A stretch of DNA of 64,000 nt, taken from assembly GCA_965217175.1 (NCBI GenBank), contig OZ244251.1:1364001-1428000 (forward strand). Direction: 5' to 3'. Positions within the stretch are counted from its first letter, which is position 1. Each line of letters begins with the position of its first letter. The notes below the pieces were generated by a model, which worked only from the letters and a program-made list of their open reading frames with translations, did not search any database and had not been told where the DNA came from. This DNA comes from Bin87 sp965217175 (GTDB taxonomy: Bacteria > Chloroflexota > Dehalococcoidia > Lucifugimonadales > UBA3495). A program made the translations under genes and the position numbers. Shown one piece after another: positions 16,644-25,944 of this stretch.

Positions 16644-17495
16644 ATGTCTGTTGGAATAATAGTGCCGTTGCCGGCTTATACGATAAATCCCGCTTTCATT
16701 GCCAAAAAAGCGGAAGACCTGGGGTTCGAGTCGATATGGTACCACGAACATCCGATTTTGCCAGTGACTAGCGAGAGTCCCTTTCCGTCGACGGGAGGGG
16801 AGATTCCCTGGACTTACCGGCATTTTTCGGAACCGTATATTTCGTTGGCGATGGCGGCAGCGGTTACCAGCAAGATCAAGCTGGCGACCGGGATTACGCT
16901 GGTGCCGGAGCGGAATCCGCTGATATTGGCCAAGGAGATTGCGGTGCTGGATCTGCACAGCAATGGCAGGTTCGTATTCGGGGTTGGCGCCGGCTGGAAT
17001 CGTGAGGAAACTACGATGATGGGCGGCGACTTCGATCACCGATGGACGCAGACGAGGGAAGCCGTGGCCGCGCTGAAAGAGCTGTGGACCAAGGATGAGG
17101 CGGAATTTCACGGCCGTTACTACGATTTCCCGCCGGTATACTCCTACCCCAAGCCCGTACAAAAGCCTCACCCACCGGTGTTGTTGGGCGGTAACGCGCG
17201 CAACGTATTGCAGCGGGTCGCCCGTTGGGGAGACGGCTGGTTGCCGAACCGGGCAACCCCCGGTCAGATCGAAGAGAGCCGCAAAATGCTGGACGCGCTG
17301 GCGGATGAGCGGGGGCGAGATCCGGTATCGCTGACCATATCGGTGTTTGGGCAACCACCGGAGACCACGAGAGAGTCGGTGGATGCGTTCCTGAACGCCG
17401 GCGCCGATCGGGTTTCGGTTTGGCCCACCCATTGCGCCACCGAAACCGAGATGGGTCAGGAATTGGAGAGGATGGCCGAAAATTTGATTCGTTAG
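16644..17495 (+). CDS. Luciferase-like flavin/F420-dependent oxidoreductase (paralogue 1)
   Basis: A 283-residue TIM-barrel member of the bacterial luciferase-like family. The N-terminal VGIIVPLPAYTINPAFIAKK, the core KIKLATGITLVPERNPLILA and FVFGVGAGWNREE, and the later PPVLLGGNARNVLQRVARWG fit the short TIGR03619-like subgroup, whose members use F420 or FMN. The substrate is unknown. GGAGGG stands 4-5 nt before the ATG at 16644, which excludes an 18-residue upstream extension. The lactonase-fold gene follows 77 bp downstream on the same strand. Confidence 0.9.
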   Translation: MSVGIIVPLPAYTINPAFIAKKAEDLGFESIWYHEHPILPVTSESPFPSTGGEIPWTYRHFSEPYISLAMAAAVTSKIKLATGITLVPERNPLILAKEIAVLDLHSNGRFVFGVGAGWNREETTMMGGDFDHRWTQTREAVAALKELWTKDEAEFHGRYYDFPPVYSYPKPVQKPHPPVLLGGNARNVLQRVARWGDGWLPNRATPGQIEESRKMLDALADERGRDPVSLTISVFGQPPETTRESVDAFLNAGADRVSVWPTHCATETEMGQELERMAENLIR

Positions 17496-17572
17496 CTTTT
17501 CAATAAAGAAATTAGAGAAAGAAATTAGAGCAACGGCCCGCGACAGACGGTCGCGAACTAGGAGGTCACCAC

Positions 17573-18625
17573 ATGCCCAGTTACGTTTATGTTGCAGCCC
17601 AGGATGACAACAAGATTTCGATATTTCAAATGGACGAAGGAACGGGTCAACTGACGGCGGCGGGGGAAACGCCGGTGTCGGGCGGACCGTCGTTGCTTGC
17701 GATCAGTCCCAACCGGCAGGTCCTGTACGCCGGTCATCGCGAGGAGCCCGAACTATCCAGTTACAGCATTGACCAGAACACCGGGGGCTTGACGCAGAAC
17801 GGATCGGTGATCCCCGGCGGGCAGCCGGCGTTTTTGGCCGCAGACCGCACCGGCCGCTACCTGTTGTCTTCCTATTATCAGGGGGGACACGCAGGTGTGT
17901 TTCCACTGGGCGAGGACGGCAGTTTGGGTGGGGCTCCCACGGCGTGGGTCGACACCGCGATCGGCGCTCATTCCATGCTGACCGACCGCACCAACCGGTT
18001 CGCGTACGTGCCACACATCGCCCGCATCAGCGATAACGTACTGGAACCGCCGCAGAATAATCCGGGCCCCAACGTAATCTATCAGTTCAAATTCGACGAA
18101 TCCAACGGGCAGCTGACGGCGAACGACCCGCCCACGTTGCCCCAGGATGGCGACCTTGGGCCACGGCACTACTGTTTCCATCCGTCAGTAGACGTCGTTT
18201 ACTTCTCCAACGAGCAGGGTTGCAGCGTCTCTGCGTACAATATCGACGCCGAAGGCAGACTGTCGCCGATGCAAACGATCTCCAGTCTGCCAGAGGGAGT
18301 TACCCTGCGGAATACCTGCTCGCAGATTCAGTTCTCGCCGTCGGGGGATTTTCTCTACGTGCCGAATCGCGGGCACAACAGCATTGCCAGTTTCTCGGTG
18401 GACGGTACGGGAAGGCTGACTCCGGTGGGCCACGCTGCCACCGAGGCGGTGCCCAGTGCGTTCAGCCTGGATCCAGCGGGCAAGTTTGTGTTCGCGGCGG
18501 GTTCGGCGACCGGGATGTTGGCTTCCTACGCGATTGACCAGGGAACGGGAGCGCTGACGCCGCTACAAACCTATGCGGTGGGTGAACGGCCGATGTGGGT
18601 TCTCACGGCTGCGTTGGGCGGTTAG
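17573..18625 (+). CDS. Lactonase-family seven-bladed propeller (6-phosphogluconolactonase/carboxymuconate cyclase-like)
   Basis: A 350-residue beta-propeller of the COG2706 lactonase family. Repeating units such as LLAISPNRQVLYAG, FLAADRTGRYLLSSYY and IQFSPSGDFLYVPNRGHNSI are diagnostic. Relatives hydrolyse 6-phosphogluconolactone or cyclise carboxymuconate; the substrate is not predictable here. AGGAGG lies about 8 nt before the ATG. The 77-bp gap upstream contains a duplicated AAAGAAATTAGAG and a small CGCGAC/GTCGCG hairpin. No signal peptide is visible. Confidence 0.88.
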   Translation: MPSYVYVAAQDDNKISIFQMDEGTGQLTAAGETPVSGGPSLLAISPNRQVLYAGHREEPELSSYSIDQNTGGLTQNGSVIPGGQPAFLAADRTGRYLLSSYYQGGHAGVFPLGEDGSLGGAPTAWVDTAIGAHSMLTDRTNRFAYVPHIARISDNVLEPPQNNPGPNVIYQFKFDESNGQLTANDPPTLPQDGDLGPRHYCFHPSVDVVYFSNEQGCSVSAYNIDAEGRLSPMQTISSLPEGVTLRNTCSQIQFSPSGDFLYVPNRGHNSIASFSVDGTGRLTPVGHAATEAVPSAFSLDPAGKFVFAAGSATGMLASYAIDQGTGALTPLQTYAVGERPMWVLTAALGG

Positions 18626-18878
18626 CGCAATAGGTCTGGCTGTGTTTGCGTCGGGCGGTGTGACGAAAACCACCAGCGCAGGGACAGGATGCGGACAAAT
18701 ACCGGAGACGGCGGCGGTGGCGTGAGTCATCGTCGCCGTGCTTCATATACCGAACTTCATTTACGTTGACCAACCTTTACGTTGACCGACCACGTTCCGG
18801 CTGACCGGTTGCCGGGCAGCGCATTGGATTCGCCGGTCACGATTGGAGTGGAGGCCGGGATCCAGAGTGTTGCGGCGG

Positions 18879-20342
18879 TTATGGCGTCGGCATGGGAGCG
18901 GGGCGTTTGGCCAGCAAATAGCACAGTCCCGATATCAGTTGCAGGGGAGCCGCGACCATCAGCACGGTCGCATAGGTGTCGGTCTGGACATATACCCATC
19001 CAGCGGCAACCGGAGCCACCAACGCGCCGGCCCCAAAGCTCACGGTCATAATCCCGGTAAGAGTGCCAAAGCTGCGGCGACCAAAATACTCTCCAACGGC
19101 CAACCATCCAAGGGTGGCGATCCCTTCGGTAGACGACAGAGAGATCACAAAGAAGGCGGCAGCGATATTGCCGGACCACCAGAGCACGGTGGCCGTACCG
19201 GCGGCCCCGATGGTCATCCCGGCCACCAACAGCCAACGGGAAGGGATCACAGTAGCCGCGAGACCCATGCCGAACCGGAGCGGGATGATGGCCAGGAAGG
19301 TTAGGGAAAGATAATAGGCAGCCTGGTCCTTTGGCACTCCTTTCCACACCAGCAGGGAAATCTGGTTGATTACCAGGGCGTCGGAACAGGCGATGCGAAG
19401 GGTTACCGCGACGGTGAGGAGCCAGAAAGCCGGGGTCGACACGGCGCGTTTGAGGGTTAAGTCTTGGGCGGTGTACACCGTTTCCCGGCGGCGACCAGGG
19501 ATTGTCGGCAGGTCGGTGTCGCTGGGCGGGTCGCCATCGGGGAGTTGTCCGATGTCCTCCGGGCGGCTGCGGATGACGCGGGCGGCCACCACTGTCAGTA
19601 TCAGCAGAAGCGCTCCAGACCCGAGAATGATGGTGCGCCAACCGTACCATCCTTCCAGGTAAGCCAGGGACGGCACCATGATCGCGGCCCCGGCGGCAAA
19701 GGCAGTGTTCAGCAGGGTCATTGCCAAAGCCTTGCGACGCACGAACCACTGGTTGATGATCGTCATCAGATTGGGAACGATCCCGATGCCACGACCGATG
19801 GCGGTGACCACCGAATACGCCAGAAACAGCTGCCAGTAGGAATTTACAAAGGCCACCGACGTAAATCCGATGCAGCTGAGCAAACCGCCCACCAGCACCA
19901 GTTGGCGTCCGCCATACCGGTCGGCGAGCCAACCGGCGACCAACGACGCCACGTTGCCGATGGCCCAGCCTGCTCCGACGACGAAGGCGAATTGGGCCTC
20001 GTTGATGTTTAGCTGATCGCTGATGGGGAGTGCGAATACGAGGAAAGCGGGTATCACAGCGCCAAGGCCCAATGAGCCGAGGGCGCTGGAAGCCGCAAGT
20101 ACCCACCAGCCATAATAAATGCCGCCCCGATTAGCTGCCGGGACGGCTTCACCGCGGTCGTAGTGTGGCGCGGGCGCGGGCACGGCAATCAGGCAGGGCG
20201 ATTCAAAGCGGCGAACAGGCAGCGCCGGCGGCGTCTCCGGTTGTCTCTGTCTGGGATCGTTAACTTCCGTGGCGCCATGTCGGAAGTGGAGTATACAGAC
20301 TTTGGCATTTCGGGAGGCGGTGGTGGTCCGACGCCGATTCAC
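18879..20342 (-). CDS. MFS transporter (monocarboxylate/oxalate-formate antiporter-like), GTG start coupled to upstream gene
   Basis: A 12-span major facilitator protein. From residue 75 on it shows IYYGWWVLAASSALGS, the A-motif GWLADRYGGRQ, then RPEDIGQLPDG and GWLAVGEYFGRRSFG. A GTG at 20342 overlaps the stop of the upstream MFS gene (GTGA), arguing for coupling, but this adds about 74 residues without membrane character before the first span, so a later start is possible. It is closely related to the neighbouring gene, so a tandem duplication is likely. The substrate is probably a small organic acid, by family. Confidence 0.85.
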   Translation of the reverse strand: MNRRRTTTASRNAKVCILHFRHGATEVNDPRQRQPETPPALPVRRFESPCLIAVPAPAPHYDRGEAVPAANRGGIYYGWWVLAASSALGSLGLGAVIPAFLVFALPISDQLNINEAQFAFVVGAGWAIGNVASLVAGWLADRYGGRQLVLVGGLLSCIGFTSVAFVNSYWQLFLAYSVVTAIGRGIGIVPNLMTIINQWFVRRKALAMTLLNTAFAAGAAIMVPSLAYLEGWYGWRTIILGSGALLLILTVVAARVIRSRPEDIGQLPDGDPPSDTDLPTIPGRRRETVYTAQDLTLKRAVSTPAFWLLTVAVTLRIACSDALVINQISLLVWKGVPKDQAAYYLSLTFLAIIPLRFGMGLAATVIPSRWLLVAGMTIGAAGTATVLWWSGNIAAAFFVISLSSTEGIATLGWLAVGEYFGRRSFGTLTGIMTVSFGAGALVAPVAAGWVYVQTDTYATVLMVAAPLQLISGLCYLLAKRPAPMPTP

Positions 20343-21601
20343 GCTGGAGACACGGCGGGTCGTTTTGCCATGAAGAGGGTGCTGGCGGCGACGAATTGCA
20401 GCGGGCCGATTACGAGCAGCACCGGAACGAAACTGTCAAACCGGTCGAATACCGAACCGGCGGCTGCCGGAACGATCAGGCCGCTTACGCCGTAGCAAAC
20501 CGTCATCATGCCTACCAGCGTGCCGAAGCTGCGGCGTCCGAAATATTCGCCAACCGCTAGCCAGGCCAGCGCGCTCACTCCCTGTCCGATTGCCGATGAC
20601 AGGATGAGAAACCAGGCCACCCGCTCGCCGGAAAAGATCAGGACGGCGGCGGTACAAAGCATTGCTACAACCATTCCTCCCCCGAGCAACAGACGCGGCG
20701 GCAAGAGCGAAGCGGCTATGCCCATGCCGAACCGGAACGGAATCATGGCCAGATAGGTGAGGGACAAATAATATGCGGAGCGGCCTTCGGGTACGCCTTT
20801 CCAGATCAATAGGGGGATTTGGTTGATTATCAACACGTCGGAAGTGATGGTGCGGAGGACCGCACCGATTGCCAGCATCCAGAACGACATGGTCACCAGA
20901 GCCTGCCGGACGGAAAACTCGTTGCCGGAATACTTGCTGCCGGAATACTTTGTGGCGGTGCCGCCGGAGGTTCCACCGGCTTCGATCCGGTTGGGCGAGA
21001 CGAGCCGCCGGCTATCGGCATCCGGTTCTGCTCCGTAGGGTTGAAGGCCAATGTCCTCGGGCCGGCTGCGAATTATTGCAACGGCGGGCAGGGTCAGCAG
21101 GCACACGAGGGCTCCGCTGGCGAACACGCTGACGCGCCAATCCACCAGCGTGGCCGACCAACTCATGGCCGGCAGCAACGCCGCGGCGCCGGCGGCGAAC
21201 GAAGTGTTCACGATTGAAATGGCAAGGGCTTTGCGTCGGATAAACCACTGATTGACGACAGTCATCAGTGTTGGGAAAATGCCCAGTCCCCGACCCACGG
21301 CTGCCAACCCGGAGTAGGCAAAGACCACCATCCAAAAGGAATCGGCGAAGGCGAGGGCGGCGAATCCGGTTCCGCACATCAAGCCACCGGCCAGCACCAG
21401 CCGACGGGCGCCGTAACGATCGGCAAGCCAACCGGCGCCCAGCGACGTGATATCGCCCACACCCCAGGCGGCGCCAACCACGAAGGCCGATTGGCCAGAG
21501 GTGATGTGGAGATCGGCGCGGATGGACTCTGAGACCGCCAGAAATCCGGGAATTACGACGCCGAAGGCAGCGAAGCCGAGACCTGCTGCGGCAACCACCA
21601 C
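20339..21601 (-). CDS. MFS transporter with unresolved start codon
   Basis: A 12-span MFS carrier with the same landmarks as its downstream neighbour (GWLADRYGARR, RPEDIGLQPYG, WLAVGEYFGRRSFGTLVG). The family N-terminus FYGWWVVV continues upstream of the first usable GTG (21601) to at least 21619. However, the open frame back to its stop near 21729 contains no ATG, GTG or TTG, only an ATT at about 21664. Either translation begins at a rare codon, or the 5' end carries a small frameshift: an ATG in another frame at about 21688 runs only 12 codons. The coordinates give the first conventional start, which cuts the first span. Confidence 0.75.
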   Translation of the reverse strand: MVVAAAGLGFAAFGVVIPGFLAVSESIRADLHITSGQSAFVVGAAWGVGDITSLGAGWLADRYGARRLVLAGGLMCGTGFAALAFADSFWMVVFAYSGLAAVGRGLGIFPTLMTVVNQWFIRRKALAISIVNTSFAAGAAALLPAMSWSATLVDWRVSVFASGALVCLLTLPAVAIIRSRPEDIGLQPYGAEPDADSRRLVSPNRIEAGGTSGGTATKYSGSKYSGNEFSVRQALVTMSFWMLAIGAVLRTITSDVLIINQIPLLIWKGVPEGRSAYYLSLTYLAMIPFRFGMGIAASLLPPRLLLGGGMVVAMLCTAAVLIFSGERVAWFLILSSAIGQGVSALAWLAVGEYFGRRSFGTLVGMMTVCYGVSGLIVPAAAGSVFDRFDSFVPVLLVIGPLQFVAASTLFMAKRPAVSPA

Positions 21602-21765
21602 CCACCAACCGTAGAAGTGTGCTGGTTTCCCCTGGTTACGGGACGGGTTTACCGTGGTGGCATCAATAATATGATCGGTTGGAACATGGTCGTCAGGCGA
21701 GTTCCGGCTGCCCGCCGATGCCCGCCCATGTTAGAGACCGGCCGGGAGTTTATAGGGCAGGTAGG

Positions 21766-22134
21766 TCAGTCGCCAAACGGTATCACGAGGTACACGCGCT
21801 CTTCGTCACCAATCACCCGGGTGGTATGTCCCTGGCCGGTGAGGTCCTCTGCCATTAGTACATCGCCGGGTCCCACCTGGTACGTGCTGCCGTCTCCAAG
21901 GCCGATTTCGGCCTGACCGGCCAGGGTTACGGTGTACTGTTTGCGGGGAGCGCAGTGGAAGCCCAGGAAATAATCCGGAGGAGAAATTCGGATGGTCATT
22001 CCGGAGGTCGGCTGCATGGGAGTGCCACGGCCATAGGCTCCTTCGGTATCGATGAAATCCTCGAAGGGCGGTTCGTAAGTTTCCAGATGAGACTGACCAT
22101 CGGGGCCGCTGTAAACGCGCAGGAATTGGGGCAT
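21766..22134 (-). CDS. Cupin-fold protein
   Basis: A 122-residue single-domain cupin: the strand region FLGFHCAPRKQYTVTLAG and the second motif YQVGPGDVLMAEDLTGQGH are recognisable. Metal ligands are less canonical than in most cupins: one His from the first motif and the final GQGH. AAGGAG lies 8 nt before the ATG at 22134; the longer frame to 22173 lacks a site. It lies upstream of the two MFS genes on the same strand and could belong with them, for example in modifying a transported acid, but this is inference. Confidence 0.8.
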   Translation of the reverse strand: MPQFLRVYSGPDGQSHLETYEPPFEDFIDTEGAYGRGTPMQPTSGMTIRISPPDYFLGFHCAPRKQYTVTLAGQAEIGLGDGSTYQVGPGDVLMAEDLTGQGHTTRVIGDEERVYLVIPFGD

Positions 22135-22349
22135 TGCAGGAACTCCTTGTCGTGCTGCCGGCGGTACAACCACGTCCGGCGTCGGTTATCTGCGGGCATT
22201 ATACATAACGGTACACGCCTGACAGCACACACTCGGCCCGGCCGCTCGAGGCTGGCTGGGGTTGGAACCGGCGAGCAGACGGGCAGAATCGATGAGGGTC
22301 CGCGATCCGATCCAGCGGAAATATCTATGACCACCGTGCCAGGGGATGA

Positions 22350-22670
22350 TCAGTCGCCGCCGGAATTGCGGCGGGTTACCCATGAGCTGTGAGCATTGCC
22401 GTCTGCGGAATCGCGGGAGCGCCGCGCATAATCGACGATGCGGATTACGATGGCGGTAACGCCGAGACCTGCTGCTGCTCCTAGTGGAAAAGCAATCAGC
22501 GCCGCCGCCGCGCCCAGCACAATCATCACGTGCGGCTCCACGATGGATCGGTCGTTGAGCGCGGCGATGAAGCTGAAACGGGCGAAGATAGACCAGGCAA
22601 CGTAAACGCCCGCCGCGATTCCGCCGGCTGCGGCTCCCAATATGTAGGGAAGCCTGGTTGAGTTAAACAT
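22350..22670 (-). CDS. Small membrane protein, unknown function
   Basis: A 106-residue protein with two or three hydrophobic segments (residues 9-30, 45-80) and a charged tail (VDYARRSRDSADGN). No family is recognised. The ATG at 22670 (FNSTRLPYILGAAAGG) is preferred to an earlier one at 22745 because the extension is not membrane-like; the ribosome site is weak. The 215-bp gap to the cupin gene shows nothing. The gap 22671-22945 is AT-richer and probably holds the promoter of the ABC region. Confidence 0.55.
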   Translation of the reverse strand: MFNSTRLPYILGAAAGGIAAGVYVAWSIFARFSFIAALNDRSIVEPHVMIVLGAAAALIAFPLGAAAGLGVTAIVIRIVDYARRSRDSADGNAHSSWVTRRNSGGD

Positions 22671-22945
22671 TGGTGAACCTGTGGGGACCGGGCCAGCGCC
22701 GGGGTTGATACACGATGTGTGGCATAAAAATTGCGGTAATTCCAATCATGATTGCTTCAAACGCGGTCGTTTAATAGAGCGATTCTAGCACAGATTCTGC
22801 GATTATTCGCACGTTATGTGAACTGAATTCGTAACATAATATTGGCAAAAGCAGTATTACGGCGTATTAATCCGAACTTATCCTACCAAGTTGGCGAGCG
22901 GGGAATCCGGTGGCGCCGACGTGACAAAGGAGCGTAGCTCGAATC

Positions 22946-24775
22946 ATGCGATTAGGACGATTATTGGATATCCGGCTGCTGTTGGCAGTTGGTATGGCGG
23001 CCGCGCTGATCGGCGCAGTGGCCTGTGGTTCGTCTGGGGAACCGGACACGGCAACCGACGGCGCAGGCGCGGATACGGCGGCTTCTACCGGAGCGACCGA
23101 TGGGTCTGCCACCGGCGACACGACTGCGTCTCCTGAAACCACCGAAGAGCCGTCGGCTTATGAGATTACCGGCGGACACGTGAACCTGCTGGTTACGAAC
23201 ATCGGCAACGGTAAACTGGACCCGTTCCTGACCGAAGGCGAAGACCTGAAATTCCAGCGAATTTTCCAGGCTCCCCTGGTTGGCGGTCAGGGCGGCAGCG
23301 AATTGACTCCATCGGTGGCGACAGAATGGTCGGTCAGCGAAGATGGAAAGGTCTGGACCTTTACCATCAACGACGGCGTGATCAAAGCCCATGATGGAAA
23401 CGTGATCACCCGTGACGACGTGTTCTTCAACCTGGATTCCAGGTTGGGAGTAGAAGCGCTGCGGTTGCTGGAGACGACCTATTACGAGCCGCGCGACGTT
23501 GCTCTGACGGCGCTAATCGATGGTGTAACGAAGGGGCCGGCGGACAATCAGGTCCAGATTACATTCAACACGGTGCGGCTGGACTTCGCCTTCAACTGGT
23601 CTGAAAACTCGCAGAGCGCCAATCCCATGATCGTTCCCGAAGCGTCGATGCGGGAGCGGGCCGGCGCCAACGGGTTCGAGGGTTATGAAACTGACCCCGT
23701 TGGCATTGGATCCATGCGCGTTACGGATTTCGTGCTGGAGCAGAAATATTCCTTCGAGCGGTTCGATGATTTCTTCTGGACTCCCGAAAACGGGTACGAT
23801 GAAGACCGCCGAGTAACGTTCGACACGCTAACTATTGAACTGGTGCCCGAACCGGCGGCCCGTCTGGCTGCACTGCGTAGCGGCGATGCACAGTTGATTG
23901 AAGCCAATATCAACATGATTGGCGATATCCAGAGTATCGACGGCGCTTCGATCGCCTGGCAAAACGAGTCGTCTTACAACCTGGTGGTGTACGTGGACTG
24001 CTGGCAAGAAACGATGTGGTGCTACCGCAAGGAAGCGCGTCAGGCAGCTGAACACGCGATCGACAAGGACCTCATCGTCAACGACCTGTACACGCCGGAA
24101 GCGGTAACCGCCAACGGCTTTTCCCATGTAACCCCTAACGCGTTGGGCTGGGGCGAAAACCTGGCGCCACGGCCGTACGACCTGGAGAAGTCTTACGAGC
24201 TGCTGAAATCGATCGGATTTGGCGGCCCCAATGGCGACGACGGGACCGACGCCAACGGCGAACAGGTGTCGTTCACCGTTTATACCTGGGAAGCGGGCGA
24301 CCTTCCGGGATTGCCTGACCTGGCCCAGCTATACAAAGATTTCTGGGTTGACGGCCTGGGTTGGGATGTAAAGGTAGTCGTCGGCGACGCTGCGTCCACT
24401 CGCCAGCAATGGAACAACCGTGAGCTGCCGGGCGACGTGCTGGTACGTACCAATGAAGCTCGGTACGACGGAACGTCAATCGCCCAGGGCTCGTACCTGA
24501 ACAAGGAAATCGCCTGGCGGGTAATCGACGACCCGGCGCTGGAACCCTGGGCCAGCACTACGACTCCCAGGGTGATGGAGGGTCTGTCCGACCTGAACTC
24601 CGAGACTCGTCATGCCACGTACAACGCGATGTGGGATTACCTGCAGGAGGAGACCCACTGGGGCGACGGCTTCCATACCAATGTACCGTGGGGGTTGGGC
24701 TCTGAGATAGAGTCCTACGAACCGTGGAGCCTGGTACCGTATGTAACCGCCATCTGGACGTTGAAGTTCAAATAG
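22946..24775 (+). CDS. ABC transporter substrate-binding lipoprotein, family 5 (SBP 1)
   Basis: A 609-residue lipoprotein. The signal peptide RLLDIRLLLAVGMAAALIGA ends in the lipobox AVAC at Cys27, followed by a Thr/Asp/Gly-rich linker to about residue 70. The SBP_bac_5 core has TPSVATEWSVSEDGKVWTF, the HDGNVITRDDVFF segment and LVPEPAARLAALRSGDAQLI. The family binds oligopeptides, nickel chelates or other small solutes outside the membrane. C-W-x-E-x3-C near residue 350 is shared with the three other SBPs here. AAAGGAG lies 13 nt before the ATG. It is followed, after a hairpin, by two permease genes. Confidence 0.92.
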   Translation: MRLGRLLDIRLLLAVGMAAALIGAVACGSSGEPDTATDGAGADTAASTGATDGSATGDTTASPETTEEPSAYEITGGHVNLLVTNIGNGKLDPFLTEGEDLKFQRIFQAPLVGGQGGSELTPSVATEWSVSEDGKVWTFTINDGVIKAHDGNVITRDDVFFNLDSRLGVEALRLLETTYYEPRDVALTALIDGVTKGPADNQVQITFNTVRLDFAFNWSENSQSANPMIVPEASMRERAGANGFEGYETDPVGIGSMRVTDFVLEQKYSFERFDDFFWTPENGYDEDRRVTFDTLTIELVPEPAARLAALRSGDAQLIEANINMIGDIQSIDGASIAWQNESSYNLVVYVDCWQETMWCYRKEARQAAEHAIDKDLIVNDLYTPEAVTANGFSHVTPNALGWGENLAPRPYDLEKSYELLKSIGFGGPNGDDGTDANGEQVSFTVYTWEAGDLPGLPDLAQLYKDFWVDGLGWDVKVVVGDAASTRQQWNNRELPGDVLVRTNEARYDGTSIAQGSYLNKEIAWRVIDDPALEPWASTTTPRVMEGLSDLNSETRHATYNAMWDYLQEETHWGDGFHTNVPWGLGSEIESYEPWSLVPYVTAIWTLKFK

Positions 24776-24803
24776 GCGACCCTCTCAACAGGTACTGAAA
24801 AAT

Positions 24804-24845
24804 TGCGTCCCGGTTGGAGAACCCCGCGGTTCCGATCGGGACGCA
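24804..24845 (+). promoter_or_regulatory. Nested hairpin between SBP 1 and its permeases
   Basis: An outer stem TGCGTCCCG (24804-24812) pairs with CGGGACGCA (24837-24845) and encloses an inner stem GAACC-CCGC-GGTTC (24819-24832). There is no T-run. It probably stabilises or attenuates transcripts so that the binding protein is made in excess over the permeases. Confidence 0.55.
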
Positions 24846-24959
24846 CGATGCTACTCGGGTGACTTTTTGGTGGTATGGACGCGGGAATCGCGTTATGCGC
24901 GCCAAAGTGTCACCTGAATTTTGGACAAGATCGATTTTTAGATTGGCGGATTAGAAACG

Positions 24960-25925
24960 ATGACCGGCTACATAGGGCGGCGGATAGTAGAAGGTGTGAT
25001 AACGCTTATCGCACTGAGTTTCGTGGTGTTTGGCAGTGTGCACCTCACCGGCGATCCGGCGCGCTTCCTGCTGCCGATTACCGCGGAACACGACGAATCG
25101 GTTTACGAGGCGCAAAAGGCTGCCTACGGCCTGGATAAACCGTTCATTATCCAGTATTGGAATTTTCTCACCAAAGCAGTGCGCCTGGACTTTGGCACTT
25201 CCTTTACCGCCCGGCGCCCGGTAAAGGAAATATTGTTGGAGCGGATCCCGGCGACGGTGCATCTGGCAGTGTCGGGAATGATACTGGCGGTCGTGGTTGG
25301 TGTGCCGCTGGGAATCATTTCGGCGGTGAAACGGGATACGTTGCTGGACAAGGTATGCAAAGCCTTCGCGATATTCGGCATGGCGGTTCCGCAGTTCTGG
25401 ATCGCCATCATGCTGATAATTCTGTTTGCCGGCTATTGGGGCTGGCTGCCGGCCTTCGGGCGGGGCGACATAACCGGGTGGATCCCCACGTGGTCGCAAA
25501 TACCGGACACGATTGCCCACCTGCTTCTGCCGGCTTTTGTGTTGGCGCTGGCGATTATCGCTGCGATCATGAGGCTGGCCCGATCGGCGATGCTGGAGGT
25601 TCTGGATACTGACTACGTCAAATTCGCCCAGGTGAAGGGCTTGGGAGACCGGGCTGTCATCTGGAAGCACGCCGCCCGCAATGCGCTGATTCCAGTGATA
25701 ACCTTTGGCGGCATCAGCCTGGCGGGCCTGCTCAATGGCTCAGTGGTTGTAGAGGTGGTGTTCGCCTGGCCCGGTTTGGGTTTGATGTTGCTGGAAGGGG
25801 TTTTGTCGAACAACTTCCCCCAGGTTGAGGGGGCGATCATGGTTTCGGGAGCGGCCTACATTCTCTCCGCCCTGGTTGTTGACATTCTTTACGGTTACGC
25901 CGACCCACGGGTTCGGCTGAACTAG
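24960..25925 (+). CDS. ABC transporter permease, DppB-type (pair 1)
   Basis: A 321-residue six-span permease of the DppB/OppB family: the N-terminal span (VEGVITLIALSFVVFG) with the conserved HLTGDPA is followed by the loop FGTSFTARRPVKEILLERIP. The EAA loop around DYVKFAQVKGLGDRAVIWKHAARNALIP contacts the ATPase. It forms a heterodimer with the DppC-type protein encoded 19 bp downstream. No ATPase genes follow this pair. Confidence 0.93.
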   Translation: MTGYIGRRIVEGVITLIALSFVVFGSVHLTGDPARFLLPITAEHDESVYEAQKAAYGLDKPFIIQYWNFLTKAVRLDFGTSFTARRPVKEILLERIPATVHLAVSGMILAVVVGVPLGIISAVKRDTLLDKVCKAFAIFGMAVPQFWIAIMLIILFAGYWGWLPAFGRGDITGWIPTWSQIPDTIAHLLLPAFVLALAIIAAIMRLARSAMLEVLDTDYVKFAQVKGLGDRAVIWKHAARNALIPVITFGGISLAGLLNGSVVVEVVFAWPGLGLMLLEGVLSNNFPQVEGAIMVSGAAYILSALVVDILYGYADPRVRLN

Positions 25926-25944
25926 GCACATCCGGAGGGCGATA

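Noticed and set aside
16464..17432. A 322-codon minus-strand frame opposite the luciferase-like gene
   Set aside because: The peptide has no family features, and the plus strand encodes a clear TIM-barrel enzyme with a good ribosome site.
18757..20106. A 449-codon minus-strand frame overlapping the MFS gene
   Set aside because: It is Arg/His/Pro-rich, has no membrane pattern, and reads the out-of-phase bases of the MFS gene on the same strand.
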